Origin: Globodera rostochiensis
Lineage: Eukaryota; Nematoda; Chromadorea; Rhabditida; Heteroderidae
NCBI GenBank assembly: GCA_018350325.1
Contig: JAEVLN010000006.1
Span: forward strand, 1,139,193-1,203,192
Length of the DNA stretch: 64,000 nt
Reading direction: 5' to 3'
Shown here: piece after piece, positions 10,307-21,458 of the stretch
Numbering within the stretch: position 1 is the first letter of the stretch
How the letters are laid out: the number at the start of each line of letters is the position of its first letter
The notes under the pieces: model-generated
Told to the model about the DNA's origin: nothing
What the model saw: only the letters and a program-made list of their open reading frames with translations
Database searches by the model: none
Translations under genes and position numbers: made by a program

Positions 10307-11682
10307 CTAGGCCAAAATGATATTCGAGAACCCATCCGCACTTAAATTTCTTTCTGATGGACGATCTTTAAAATAAAATGGTTCTTCTGGTGGTCCACGT
10401 TGTCCTCTGACGGATTGTCCTTTGATGGATTGTCCTTTGATGGATTGTCTTTGATGGATTGTCCTTTGACGGATTGTCCTTTGATGGATTGTCCACTGAC
10501 GGATTGTCCTTTGTGGATTGTCCACTAACGGATTGTCCCTTTGACGGATTGTCCTTTGACGGATTGTCCACTGACGGATTGCCCCATTGACGGATTGCTC
10601 TCTGCCGGACACGGATTGTCCCTTGACGGTTTGTCCTCTGACGGTTTGGGCACTGACGGATTGTCCTCTGACGGATTGTCCGGAGGCCATATGTAAGTAC
10701 ATATACCGACCGATTATGTTGCCAATAGCCAACGAAGCTTCTTCACACACATACGTGTTTTGAGATTGAAGCAGCTCAACTAAGGGCGGCACGGCGCCAG
10801 CTTCAATAACAGCAAGTGCAATATCGGGAGAAGCAGCAGTAATGTTCTTCAGAGTCGCAGCTGCATTTTCACACACTTTCATATTCGGTGATTGAAGCAG
10901 CTTAACTAAGAGCGGCACGGCACCCGCTTCAACAACTTCGCGTTCTTCTACAAAAGCAATGCCCCTCAGGGCTAATACTGTATATTTGCACACTTCCAAA
11001 TTTGGTGATTGAAGCAGTTTAACTAAGAGCGGCACGGCACCAGCTTTAACAACAGCGAGTGCTTTGCAACAAGTAATGCTCTTAAGTGCCCGGGCAGCCT
11101 CGACAAGAAGTTTGTCACTAAAAAGTAGCTTAACAATTATGATAAATACTTTGTTAAGCTAAAAGATGGGTGAATACCGTATATCCTTTAATTATTACCC
11201 AGGGTAAATAATTTCCGATCCTCCTCTAGGGTGTGTAATTATTAGGGACTGGGTAATAATTAGAGACGGCTAATAATTAGAGGATATACGGTACTCATTT
11301 TTGGCTTATTCCCTCAATCAAAAAATTAACATGGCCATAATTAGAATGGTTTTAAATTTTCCTACTCTGTCGACTTCAAGCAGTTGACAAGGACTGGAAC
11401 AGCGCCAATGGAGACGAAATCGGCGATGGCCACTTCATCTATTGCACCTTTCCAGAGTAAGTCACGAATCTGGGACACCGCTGCAAGGCGCTCATTTGGG
11501 TCGGAACTTTCCGCTTTATTGACAAGCTTTGGAAATGAAATTAATGGATCAAAAAATAGTTTAATCAAATAAATTACCTGAATATTTATTTCGTCTGCGT
11601 CAGAAGTTCTTTCGTACGGAGATGACGAAGCTGCTAAAGCCATTATAGGCAGAATTACGGCACTGACCAATAACAGCAGCAT
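10307..11682 (-). CDS. ARM copy C: secreted ARM protein running into a tandem-repeat tail
   Basis: Exons 11682-11578, 11526-11366 and 11117-10307 give a continuous 358-aa frame. The signal peptide [17 protein letters not shown] starts at the second ATG, because the first is mutated to ATA. Here the signal peptide and the TSD..NIQ segment lie in one exon: intron 1, present in B, F and H, is missing. The 51-bp intron 2 is also open, so retention would keep frame. About four ARM repeats follow ([18 protein letters not shown] and others). After GNIIGRYMYLH, where relatives splice to C-terminal exons, the frame continues through the 15-bp array (GQSVRGQSV-like, then DNPSVDNPS-like residues) and stops at FSNIILA. 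ARM exons 5 onward and the RING are absent. It is either a genuine chimera or a decayed copy. Confidence 0.55.
10390..10690. repeat. tandem array of a ~15-bp GACGGATTGTCC unit, copy 2
   Basis: The same unit family as 4475-4985, about 20 copies, shorter and without the 238-bp higher-order structure. The left flank (CTTCTGGTGGTCCACGTTG) is shared with the first array, so array and flank were duplicated together with the 3' half of the ARM gene. It lies between the convergent ends of copies B and C and is read in frame by copy C. Confidence 0.85.
11173..11293. mobile_element. small palindromic MITE, TACCGTATATCC family
   Basis: The ends TACCGTATATCC and GGATATACGGTA are inverted repeats around TTATTACCCAGGGTAAATAA. 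A shorter relative is at 49122-49208. It lies in intron 2 of ARM copy C. Confidence 0.6.
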
Positions 11683-11689
11683 ATTTATT

Positions 11690-11900
11690 TTATTGGGGGG
11701 TTTTTTGAAATATTAAAAATGTTCAGAATAAAATTAATGCACAAAATGATTGAATTATATTGTAATATAATGTAAGCATTGACGTCAATAGGAAATCAAT
11801 TGCAAGAATAATTGATTATTAATGAGAATATTGTTCATAACGATTATTCATGGGGAAAAAACTAATTAATTGTTTGACCGAATTGCTTGTAATAATAATG
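11690..11900 (-). promoter_or_regulatory. conserved upstream region of ARM copy C with TGACGTCA
   Basis: The inverse of 8020-8231 with few differences. The CRE/ATF palindrome ATTGACGTCAAT lies at about 11779-11790. Confidence 0.55.
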
Positions 11901-12770
11901 AATGAAAGATCATCAATCATGCATTTATTTTTTAGGCTGTAACTTTTATACTTAAGATTTTATTTTAAACTTTGTCAAAAAATTCGATGATCAAAAAGCG
12001 CTTTAATTCTCCATTTCATTTTCTATTGACTAATTTGTAATCTGTGCATCAAATAATAGGGATTTCTCATAATTTAAATGATTTTTTATTTCAATAATTC
12101 TTATTCCGGGATTTTTAACTCTCATATTGGTCGGTTGTCATTGAAAATTCGGCAGTATGTAGATGAACATTGGAAGAGAAGAGTGCACTGAGTGATCGAT
12201 CATTAGGGGCGAAATTTATATTGACTAAAAAACGCGAAATATTGACTTAAAATATTGACCAAAAACCCCAAAATATTGACCAAAATCCCCAAAAAGTGCC
12301 AAAGTTTTGAAAATTTTTTGATTTTTAAGGGTATATTTAGGCGATGCAATAAAATCTTCCATGGCCAATTCACAATGCGCATCCTCTTTCTTCATTACAT
12401 TGACAAAAAACGATAATTTTGCGTGACCATTGCTTAAAAATGTTTTCTGGGATTATAATACAAATTAATTGGCAGTTCATACGTGAAATTTTGGTTAAAA
12501 ATTATGCCACCACTCGAGCCCGTTATTAGTTCTTGCCCCCAAAAGGCATTTCGAATTATTTAAAAAAAATGGTAAATATTTTTTTGCTAAAAGGATGAAA
12601 AAATCAACCAGCATCCAACTAAATTGATGCAGAAAAATTTGATGATGAATTGTCACAATTCTACTTTTTTCCGGTGCGCAATTCTCCGGCCCCCAACCGG
12701 ACTGTTTAAACAATTCAATTTCTGTTGAAGCTTCTTCTTTTTCAGATATGACAGAATGTCAACCATTTAT
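11900..12770. other. no gene recognised
   Basis: AT-rich sequence with no convincing coding frame. A repeated AAATATTGACC phrase is present at 12235-12290. Confidence 0.4.
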
Positions 12771-12990
12771 TTTACAAGCAATTCGTTCAAACTTTAATTA
12801 GTTTTTCCCCATGAATAATCGTTATGAACAATATTCTCATTAATAATCAATTATTCTTGCTTATTGATTTCCTATTGACGTCTTCAGGTAGTTTATTTGA
12901 TTAAACTATTTTGATCGTTAATTTGATTTCAAAGCTTGTAAATAAAGCAAAAAGTTCCGACCCAAATGAGCGACTTGCAGCGGTGTCAAG
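12770..12990 (+). pseudogene. ARM family deletion fragment: promoter fused to exon 3
   Basis: The conserved ARM promoter runs to CTATTGACGTC at about 12880. It then jumps directly to TTCAGGTAGTTTATTTGAT, the donor side of exon 2, deleting the start of transcription, the signal exon and intron 1. Exon 3 follows (AGCTTGTAAATAAAGCAAAA) and is cut after GCGGTGTC at about 12987. Confidence 0.75.
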
Positions 12991-13479
12991 TGACCTTTGT
13001 ACGTACGATTCCGAGTCTTGGCCGGTTTTTTGAGTTTTTGTTTTGAGTAGAATGATTGGCTGCTTCTGGCCCTCAGGTCAGGTTAATTTCATCTCCCGAT
13101 GGTGCATTAACCATTTTTCTGCTTATTTGTCGTCCCTTGACGTTTTAGTCCGGACTCAAATGACCGAACTCGTTTTACTTTCGTATGCCCCTTTAGTTTT
13201 TCACTAGCCCAGGCAACAATTTCACCATTCAATCATTTCTCCGTGCACATTTACTGCTTCAAGCCCGCAGGTGCCTTTAATTTACATATAAAAATTTTGA
13301 TTTCTTTTATTACTTTAATTGAAAATATTATCCATTTTTTGCTGAAAAAAAATTTCTCCATATTTTGCAATTTTGCCCATATTTGGTCCATATTTTACAA
13401 TTTTTCATCCATATTTTATGGCCATATTTCGAGATTTTTTGTCCATATAATTTGTGGCCCTAATTATTATTACAAGCAA

Positions 13480-14500
13480 TTCGTTCAAATATTAATTAGT
13501 TTTTTCCCCATGAATAATGAACAATATTCTCATTATTAATCAATTATTCTTGCAATTGATTTCCTATTGACCTCAATGCTTACATTATATTACTACAATA
13601 TAATTCAATCATTTTGTGCATTCATTTTTATTCTGAATTTAATTTAAAAAACCCCCCAATAAAATGAATATGCTGCTGTTATTGGTCAGTGCCGTAATTC
13701 TGCCTATAATGGCTTTAGCAGCTCCGTCATCTCCGTACGAAAGAACTTCTGATGAGTAAGTAATTTTAATGACCCTTAATTATTCGATAGCTCATAATGT
13801 GTTGAAGCCATTTAAGCTCCACATTTCAACGCCTTTTTAACCCCCGTCCGACACGGGAAGTCGGCCAAGTCCTCCCAAACAATTGTATTTTCCCCAACTC
13901 CAAAGATTATTCTCTAAGATGGGGAGGGCTGGAGGGTCTTGTTTGGTGTATGAACAACGATTTTTGGGGAAAACATACGTACAAGAGGATTCTCTATTTA
14001 ATTCTTGAGAAAATATTATTTTTATTCCGCATAATTATCGCTTAAAATTCATTTAAAACTAAATTTTCAGCGAAACGGATAGTAGCGGAAATAGCGAAAC
14101 GGATGTTATCGCAACCAATGCACAAATTCAGGTAGTTTATTTGATTAAACTATTTTTTGATCATTAATTTGATTTCCAAAGCTTGTAAATAAAGCGAAAA
14201 ATCGAACCCAAATGCGCGACTTGCAGCGGTGTCTGAGATTCGTGGCTTATTCACGAAAGGCGCAGAACCAAATAAAGCTTTGACTTTTTGCAAGTCCTTG
14301 TGAACTGCTTGAAGTCGACAGAGTAGGCAAATTTAAACCATTCTAATCATGACGTCATTAATTACCCTCAAAATTTATCATAATTGTTGACTGTCAGAGC
14401 CCTTGCAAATATTACTTGCTTTGCGTCCGTTGGACATGTACAAGAAGTTGTTGAAGCTGGTGCCGTGCCGCTCTTAGTTAACTCAAACCACTTGGACTTT
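13480..14500 (+). pseudogene. ARM copy H: secreted ARM pseudogene, frameshifted and truncated
   Basis: The promoter, signal exon (13664-13755, [20 protein letters not shown]), exon 2 (14071-14131) and exon 3 (14182 onward) are all present. Exon 3 has lost bases near AAAAATCGAACCC and again near GACTTTTTGCAAGTCC, breaking the frame soon after LVNKAKN. ARM sequence resumes at 14390-14480 ([12 protein letters not shown]) and stops. Intron 1 carries an extra ~140 bp at 13791-13930. In the promoter the CRE palindrome is mutated to TGACCTCA. Confidence 0.8.
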
Positions 14501-15540
14501 GCTGTAATGATTTTTTTACTCATTCAAAGCTTTCCAATGGTATAAGGTTTACCTGATTTAGTGCGGTATGAAGATGTCTAAAACTTTTTTATAAAATATA
14601 TGTGGCGGATTTAGGAAACGCCCAAAGTGGCGGAATTTAGGAAACGACCAAAATGGCGGATTTAGGAAACGACCTAGTACCTCGCCAACTAATTCAAATG
14701 TTCATGCTTTCACTCACTAATTAATTATTTATAAATAGATATATTTCCGCATTAAATTATAATCATTTTCTTGAGAACACCGCCCGCTTTTGCACCTAAC
14801 TTTACGAGTGGGAAGTTTGTAATTGCTTCCATCCGTCCGGCGGATGAGCTCGCTTTTCTCCTCCTCTTATAACAAATGTTGGGGATAAGCATTGGAATCG
14901 CGTCTAACGGGACGTGCCGTGCCGATCAATCAAAACAAAAAAAACATTGAGTGGGGAGGGGGGCATATTTTGAAGAATTGATAGAAGAAGGTTTTATAAA
15001 TATTGGTACTGAACTGACTGCACAGGGTTGTCCTGCTACTCAGAGAACGCATTAGGGAAAATGGGAGAAGAGCACATCTGTTCTTTGTTAGTATAACACA
15101 GAATCGCTTTCATTCCCCCCCCCCCCCGGGGGGTTCTCTATTTCTAATGAGTTTTGGGACGGAAATTTTGAGGCAACAACGCCCGAACTTTTTCCCACTT
15201 ATCTCAGACGAATATTTGCCTCTGATCTCAGCACAAAATGCTTCCAAACGCCCGCACGCCCCCTCGTTTTCATTCTGTCCCCAATGTTGTTGAAAATGCC
15301 TCAGGCAAATTGCTTCAACTCCCCCCCCCAGGGCTTTTCCTTTTCAATTCTAAATAATCCCCCAATTCTTTAGCTCAGTTCTGTCTAATCAATTTCGGAT
15401 CCAATTATTTGAGCTCAAAATTATCTCTTATCTTTCAGACTCACGGATATGAGATTATGCATTCTTAAAAACTTGGTCTTACGATAATCGTAGACATTAT
15501 ACACTTTGATACAGTATTTCAGTCCGCTTCTTAAATTCCC
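14500..15540. other. intergenic; short tandem repeat and homopolymer
   Basis: Three copies of TGGCGGATTTAGGAAACG-like sequence lie at 14610-14670, and a C13G6 run at about 15115-15133. No gene is seen. The last 150 bp may contain the promoter of the gene at 15549; no clear element was recognised. Confidence 0.4.
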
Positions 15541-15548
15541 CAACAAAA

Positions 15549-16079
15549 ATGGTCGACAAGGGCGAAGGCTATGCCGGCTACCAGGAGCTCAAGGACGGCA
15601 TTTACCACGGATATCAGCCGCTGAAGCCGCGAAAAACGCCTAAATTCACAGCAGAGTACGGGCTGGCCTCGGGCATGCTGAACATGTAAAAATTCTTTAT
15701 TATTTACTTTTTTTCTTAAAATTTTTGCACGAATTTTAAATTTCTCATATTTTAAATGAGTAATGTTAAATTTGGTGGATTTCATTTTTTCCATCCTTTT
15801 TTAGTCAATTTAAAATTATTTTCAGCGCTGTTGCACGCGATCTGGACTCAATCCCGAAGGGGGACAAAGAGGATGGCAGCCAGTACCAGTACGTGTCGGC
15901 ACACAACGTGTCACGAGGACAGGTTATTTGGTGAAAAAATATGTGTTATTTAAGTATATTTATATGTATATGATATATTTGTTTTTGAAAACCAGTACAT
16001 TCCTCCGACCAATCCGCACTTGCCGAACCTGGATGTTGCTGCTGTGCCTCAACAGCAGCAACCGGAGGCGGAGGAGTAA
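15549..16079 (+). CDS. small conserved-looking protein, 105 aa, three exons
   Basis: Exons 15549-15685, 15826-15922 and 15996-16079 join in phase with GT-AG borders (TTTTCAG and AACCAG acceptors). The protein begins MVDKGEGYAGYQELKDG, then IYHGYQPLKPRKTPKFTAEY, and continues through LNIAVARDLDSIPKGDKED and QYQYVSAHNVSRGQYIPP. It ends with a glutamine-rich acidic tail QQQQPEAEE. No signal peptide or membrane helix is present. Codon use is clean and GC-richer than the surroundings, which supports a real, constrained gene. I do not recognise the family. Confidence 0.75.
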
Positions 16080-16159
16080 AAGTGGAGCTGGCTTATCAGC
16101 AGCAGAAATGAAAAAAGTGAATGGCGTCAGTGGAATCGTTTTCTTTAAATGATTGATGA

Positions 16160-17040
16160 TCAGTGAAATGAATAAAACCGCCTAATTAACATTTTGTCAA
16201 TTATCTATTCATAAACGCGCTGATTGAGACCAGCTGGGATGTCATTGAAAAACACTCAAAAACCCGGCAAAAATTTTACAAAAGCTCGAAATTTTAAATT
16301 ACCAACAAACCGACACAATATTTCATCGCAAATTTATTATCAATTTTTATTAAATCGAGCGCCCTGTTTTGAAATGTTAACGCAAATCGGCAAAATCGTA
16401 AACGCTAGCCGGGAAACTGTTAATTTCTTACAATGAAAATTCTTAAATTTTCAAAAATAATTTCTCGTGATTGGATGGTGGTGGGGGTGACCCGGGGCGT
16501 CCCATGGGTATGGCTTTGGTTTCAACAATTATTTTTGGCATAGTAGCAGTCCGGCTTGTCAGTGATTGGTCATAAGCGGTTTTTTTCGCATGTCTTTCGC
16601 GTTCCGTAAAGACCCGTTGAGAGTTTTTCACGAAAATGCCACGAAAACGCAAACATTTTGAATGAATACAAAATTTTTTAGGGATTCCCGCTTCCTTAAT
16701 GTGGGCCAAACGGGAAATTGATTGGACGAAATTTGCGCCGCAAAAACACAAATGGACTTGCTGATCTTCTATCCAATTTCCAAATCCCTTTCAGTAATTC
16801 TAACCAAAAGGCTTGCAAGTAACGTGTATAAATGCTTAGTCATGATTCATGATGCCGAGCGGGATAATTTTGTCAAAATATCATAATGAAATTACGATCA
16901 TTGTCCAGAAACGAAAAATTTAAATCGGTTTTTCAAAATTAAGGAAAACGATTTTTTAAGTAAAAAAAGCCTGATAGAATAACCGTTAGACTTAGGGCTT
17001 CGTTAAGCTTAGGCCTAAGCCACCCTGAGCTTAGGGGTTC
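16160..17040. other. intergenic
   Basis: Open frames of 70 codons (plus, 16224-16436) and 102 codons (minus, 16751-16443) show no domain or splice logic. The right edge (16985-17045) contains CTTAGGCCTAAGCC motifs typical of the snap-back elements and leads into the 25-bp array. Confidence 0.4.
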
Positions 17041-17044
17041 GTTA

Positions 17045-18090
17045 GGCTGCCATTTGCGCCGCAAGGCAAATGCGACATTTGCGCCGCAAGGCAAATGCGA
17101 CATTTGCGCCGCAAGGCAAATGCGACATTGGCGCCGAAAGGCAAATGCGACATTTGCGCTGCAAGACAATTGAGACATTTGCGCCGCAAGACAAATGCGA
17201 CATTTGCGCTGCAAGACAATTGAGACATTTGCGCCGCAAGGCAAATGCGACATTGGCGCCGAAAAGCAAATGCGACATTTGCGCTGCAAGACAATTGAGA
17301 CATTTGCACCGCAAGGCAAATGCGACATTTGCGCTGCAAGACAATTGAGACATTTGCGCCGCAAGGCAAATGCGACATTTGCGCCGAAAGGCAAATGCGA
17401 CATTTGCGCTGCAAGACAATTGAGACATTTGCGCCGCAAGACAAATGCGACATTTGCGCTGCAAGACAATTGAGACATTTGCGCCGCAAGGCAAATGCGA
17501 CATTGGCGCCGAAAAGCAAATGCGACATTTGCGCTGCAAGACAATTGAGACATTTGCGCCGCAAGCCAAATTCGACATTGGCGCCGAAAGACAAATGCGA
17601 CATTTGCGCCGCAAGCCAAATTCGACATTGGCGCCGCAAGGCAAATGCGACATTTGCGCCGCAAGCCAAATTCGACATTGGCGCCGCAAGGCAAATGCGA
17701 CATTTGCGCCGCAAGCCAAATTCGACATTGGCGCCGAAAGACAAATGCGACATTTGCGCCGCAAGCCAAATTCGACATTGGCGCCGCAAGGCAAATTCGA
17801 CATTGGCGCCGCAAGGCAAATGCGACATTTGCGCTGCAAGACAAATGCGACATTTGCGCTGCAAGACAAATGCGACATTTGCGCTGCAAGACAAATGAGA
17901 CATTTGCGCTGCAAGACAAATGCGACATTTGCGCTGCAAGACAAATGCGACATTTGCGCTGCAAGACATTTGCGCTGCAAGACAAATTCGACATTGGCGC
18001 CGAAAGACAAATGCGACATTGGCGCCGCAAGGCAAATTCGACATTGGCGCCGAAAGACAAATGCGACATTGGCGCCGCAAGGCAAATTTT
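17045..18090. repeat. 25-bp tandem array, left arm of an inverted pair
   Basis: About 41 units of 25 bp built from GACATTTGCGC followed by CGCAAGGCAAATGC, with CTGCAAGACAAATGC and GCCGAAAGACAAATGC variants. Variants are arranged in runs, indicating local amplification. The same unit occurs in the opposite orientation at 19272-20047. Because 25 bp shifts frame every unit, all six frames remain open for long stretches; I reject these as genes. Confidence 0.95.
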
Positions 18091-19271
18091 TCCTCCGCCC
18101 TCCGCCTCGCCCCACCTCTAGCCGCCGTAGTCGAGTGTGCAGTATTTTATCCAGTACTTAACTAAAAATCATAATTGTAAATTTATTTGAAGCTCGTCAA
18201 GTCAGACCGATTGATATTTGAGGACAAAATTTTATTAAGCGATGGATGGGGTTTGTTAGGCTTAGGCGCCTAAGCCTAAGCTCAGGGTGGCTTTGGCCTA
18301 AAAAAGTGGTTTTAGGTGATTAAACCCAAAAAAAAATAATATAAAATCATAGATTTAAAAAAACTTAGATCTTGTCAGGTCTTAAAAATAATCTCAGATT
18401 CGTGATCATCACCCTTGAAAACCCCATATACCTAAAAGTAAAAGTGAGATTTGGTATGTGCCCTGTATATAAGACGGCACATAATCTCGTTAAGAAAAAG
18501 TCGATTTTAAGTAGAGATCGGACTTGGGGACCGATCGAGATTTCGATCGAGAATCTCGATCGAGAATCTCGATAAATCTCGTATCTCGAAAAATCTCGAA
18601 AAATTTAACGAGATTTTTTCGAGATTTCAATATTTTTGTTGATGTGAATTGCCAGAGATATTATTCAATGTTGTGGGAAGATCAGTTTGATAATTAGGTA
18701 ATCAATGGGAAGATTTGCTTCATAAAAATTAACATAATTTCCACGAGTTTTTTTTACGGGAATCCCGCGGGAAGGGGGGGGGGGTCTGCGGTGCCGATAG
18801 GCGCCGCCGAGAAATTTTGAATTTTTGACTCAATTTGTAACCAAAATTTAAAAAAAACGGTTGATGCTTGGGAATCGGACCGGGAATCCCGTACTTTTCC
18901 AGCGGTAATCCTGTTCCCGCCGATCTCTATTTAAAACTGACCAAATCCTGTTCAATTTTTGCGTGAAACCCTTCAAAATTCGTCATTATTTATCAGATAT
19001 CGATTTTAGAGATGATTTTTGGTCCATTAAAATTCATTTTTATGAGTGCATTTTTGCGACTTTTTGACCCTTGCTAGGTCGAAATTGCAAAATTTCAGCC
19101 AAATCGAAACACACAGTCCCAAGATTATATAATTCCCATATCCGTTCAATACAGCAGAATAAACCGATCGAATATTTTTCGATCGAGATTTCGATCGAGA
19201 TTCTCGATAAATCTCGAATCTCGAAAAAATTGGTGCAAAACTATTTTGACAAAAAATCATTTTATGTGGTC
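18090..19271. other. core between inverted 25-bp arrays, with nested elements
   Basis: It holds TTAGGCTTAGGCGCCTAAGCC and GGTGGCTTTGGCCTAAAA at 18250-18305, as in the snap-back elements, and a TAGAGATCGG...CCGATCTCTA element at 18513-18930. Clusters of ATCGAGAATCTCGAT lie at 18530-18620 and 19170-19230. A GC-rich hairpin sits at 18787-18810. No coding gene is seen. Confidence 0.6.
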
Positions 19272-20047
19272 AAAATGTCGCATTTATCTTGCGGCGCAAA
19301 TGTCGCATTTATCTTGCTGCGCAAATGTCTCATTTGTCTTGCAGCGCAAATGTCGCATTTGTCTTGCAGCGCAAATGTCTCATTTGTCTTGCAGCGCAAA
19401 TGTCGCATTTGTCTTGCAGCGCAAATGTCGCATTTGTCTTGCAGCGCAAATGTCTCATTTGTCTTGCAGCGCAAATGTCGCATTTGTCTTGCAGCGCAAA
19501 TGTCGCATTTGTCTTGCAGCGCAAATGTCACATTTGTCTTGCAGCGCAAATGTCGCATTTGTCTTGCAGCGCAAATGTCGCATTTGTCTTGCAGCGCAAA
19601 TGTCGCATTTGTCTTGCGGCGCAAATGTCGCATTTATCTTGCTGCGCAAATGTCTCATTTGTCTTGCAGCGCAAATGTCGCATTTGTCTTGCAGCGCAAA
19701 TGTCTCATTTGTCTTGCAGCGCAAATGTCGCATTTGTCTTGCAGCGCAAATGTCTCATTTGTCTTGCAGCGCAAATGTCGCATTTGTCTTGCAGCGCAAA
19801 TGTCTCATTTGTCTTGCAGCGCAAATGTCGCATTTGTCTTGCAGCGCAAATGTCGCATTTGTCTTGCAGCGCAAATGTCGCATTTGTCTTGCAGCGCAAA
19901 TGTCGCATTTGTCTTGCAGCGCAAATGTCTCATTTGTCTTGCAGCGCAAATGTCGCATTTGTCTTGCAGCGCAAATGTCGCATTTGTCTTGCAGCGCAAA
20001 TGTCGCATTTGTCTTGCAGCGCAAATGTCGCATTTGTCTTGCAGCGC
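19272..20047. repeat. 25-bp tandem array, right arm, inverted
   Basis: About 31 units of GTCGCATTTGTCTTGCAGCG plus CAAAT, the reverse complement of the unit at 17045-18090. It is far more homogeneous than the left arm. The array ends abruptly at GCAGCGC and is followed by TCGGTATATGG, the ARM-family exon 4 donor region, so the array boundary coincides with a break in ARM copy G. Confidence 0.95.
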
Positions 20048-20206
20048 TCGGTATATGGAACATATTGAATAATATTAGCGATTTTCTGCATTTAATGAAA
20101 ACAATTTTGTTACGGATTATTTTCTGTGCCCTGGGGTATAACAGAATGCCAAGAAAAGTTCTTGAAATCCAATAATCGAGGCTGGATTAAACAAATAATT
20201 TTTTAG

Positions 20207-21458
20207 AGAAAATTCCTGATTTAAATGGATATAGCATTGATGTGGAGCATATACAAATCATGGCAAGTGTATCCTCCAAAATAAAGAACACATTTTTTAG
20301 GATTTAACTTTAATAAAATACAATAATCTTTTTTATATGGAAAATGGCGTTGTTGAGCCTTTTTGTAATTTGCTTGGGGGAAGCAATGAGGAAATAACGC
20401 TTAAAGTGCTTAATGGAATAAAAAAGGTTTTAAACAATGCACAGAATAGGAGGGAGAAAGTGATAGAATTGATCGAAAAGAGCGGAGGTATATTTTAAGG
20501 CAATTTGCAAAATTTAAAAAATCATTTCAAGGACTGCAAAAGATTGAGCAATTGAAAACCAAAGAAAGTGAATTCATCCTCAAAATGGTAGGCAAAGTGA
20601 TGCTCAAGTCTTGAAATTTACAGATACCCCAAAAAACCCGAGCCTTTTCTCGGTTCGAGACCCAAAACCGAGACTTATTTGAAGGTTCAAAAACTCGGGT
20701 AATTGAAAAATTTTCGCAATTTTTATTAGGGTTTTTGGAGGGGACTAGCGGTACCGACAGACGCCGCCGGGAAAAAGAATTTTTCAGAAAAAGTTAAAAA
20801 ATTATTAAAAAATGGTGGTATTTTTTGAACTTTTAAGTAGGGTTGGACAAAACCGGATATTATCCGGGTCCCCCGGATACCGGATAGCTCAAAAAACACC
20901 CGGATATCCGACCGGATACCGGCATAATTTGGCTGGGCTTGGTCCAAGACCCGGATCAAAAATTTCCAAAAACACCCGGATACCGGTCCCGGATAACCCG
21001 AGTTTGTCCAACCCTACTTTAAGTATGTGAGAGGACGGACGGCGCCGATAGGAGCCGACGGGGAAAATGTAAACTTTTAGTGAATTGAGTTGGAAAAATG
21101 TGCTTAAAATTTGCATTGATGATAATTTAAATATTGTCTTTGAAAACAAAATTAATAGGTATAACAATTAATTACCTAATTGATTTAAATCTGTCAGATT
21201 GAAAAGATTCAGTCCTCGAAAGGTTGCGTTGTCTGTTTCGATAAAAAGGTCGCGAAACTTTTCAATTATAATTCGCAAAATCAATTTTTTGAAGTTTTTA
21301 AATACATTTATTGTTTTAAGATCGATTTCGTTTTTATTCCGTGTTGGCACGCCTGTGTTTGTGAAGAATGCGAAGAAAAAATAGGGGAAACATGCCCAAT
21401 GTGTCGTCAAATTAGCCACAAACAGCGCATTATCTGCCGTAATGAATTTTTGGAGTGA
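20207..21458 (+). pseudogene. ARM copy G: C-terminal cap plus RING, no ARM repeats left
   Basis: Surviving exons are 20207-20262 (NGYSIDVEHIQIM, followed by a GC donor), 20340-20487 (VVEPFCNLLGG...), 20532-20587 ([14 protein letters not shown]), 21198-21248 (GCVVCFDKK) and 21321-21458 (RING second half). The RING cysteines and histidine are all present (CVVC, CWHACVCEEC, CPMC). A one-base loss after KQR changes the usual end RIYLP to a RIICRNEFLE tail. Everything upstream of the ARM exon 4 donor is replaced by the 25-bp array, so this is a 5'-truncated copy. The acceptor before 20340 is non-AG, as in its relatives. Confidence 0.7.
20838..21016. mobile_element. hAT-like MITE, TAGGGTTGGACAAA termini
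   Basis: Inverted termini TAGGGTTGGACAAA and TTTGTCCAACCCTA enclose CCGGATATCCGG-type repeats. The flanks CTTTTAAG and CTTTAAG look like an imperfect 8-bp target duplication. It is inserted between the cap and RING exons of ARM copy G. Confidence 0.7.

Noticed and set aside
16939..18165. Minus frames of 349-376 codons and plus frames up to 238 codons, cysteine-rich
   Set aside because: Artefacts of the 25-bp array, which cycles through all frames; no start context, splice sites or codon bias.
18513..18930. A perfect hAT target duplication around the TAGAGATCGG element
   Set aside because: Flanks ATTTTAAG and TTTAAAAC do not match as an 8-bp duplication, so I call only the termini.
19071..20175. 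Plus frames of 259-333 codons
   Set aside because: Same 25-bp unit, opposite orientation; identical repeat peptides appear in all three frames.
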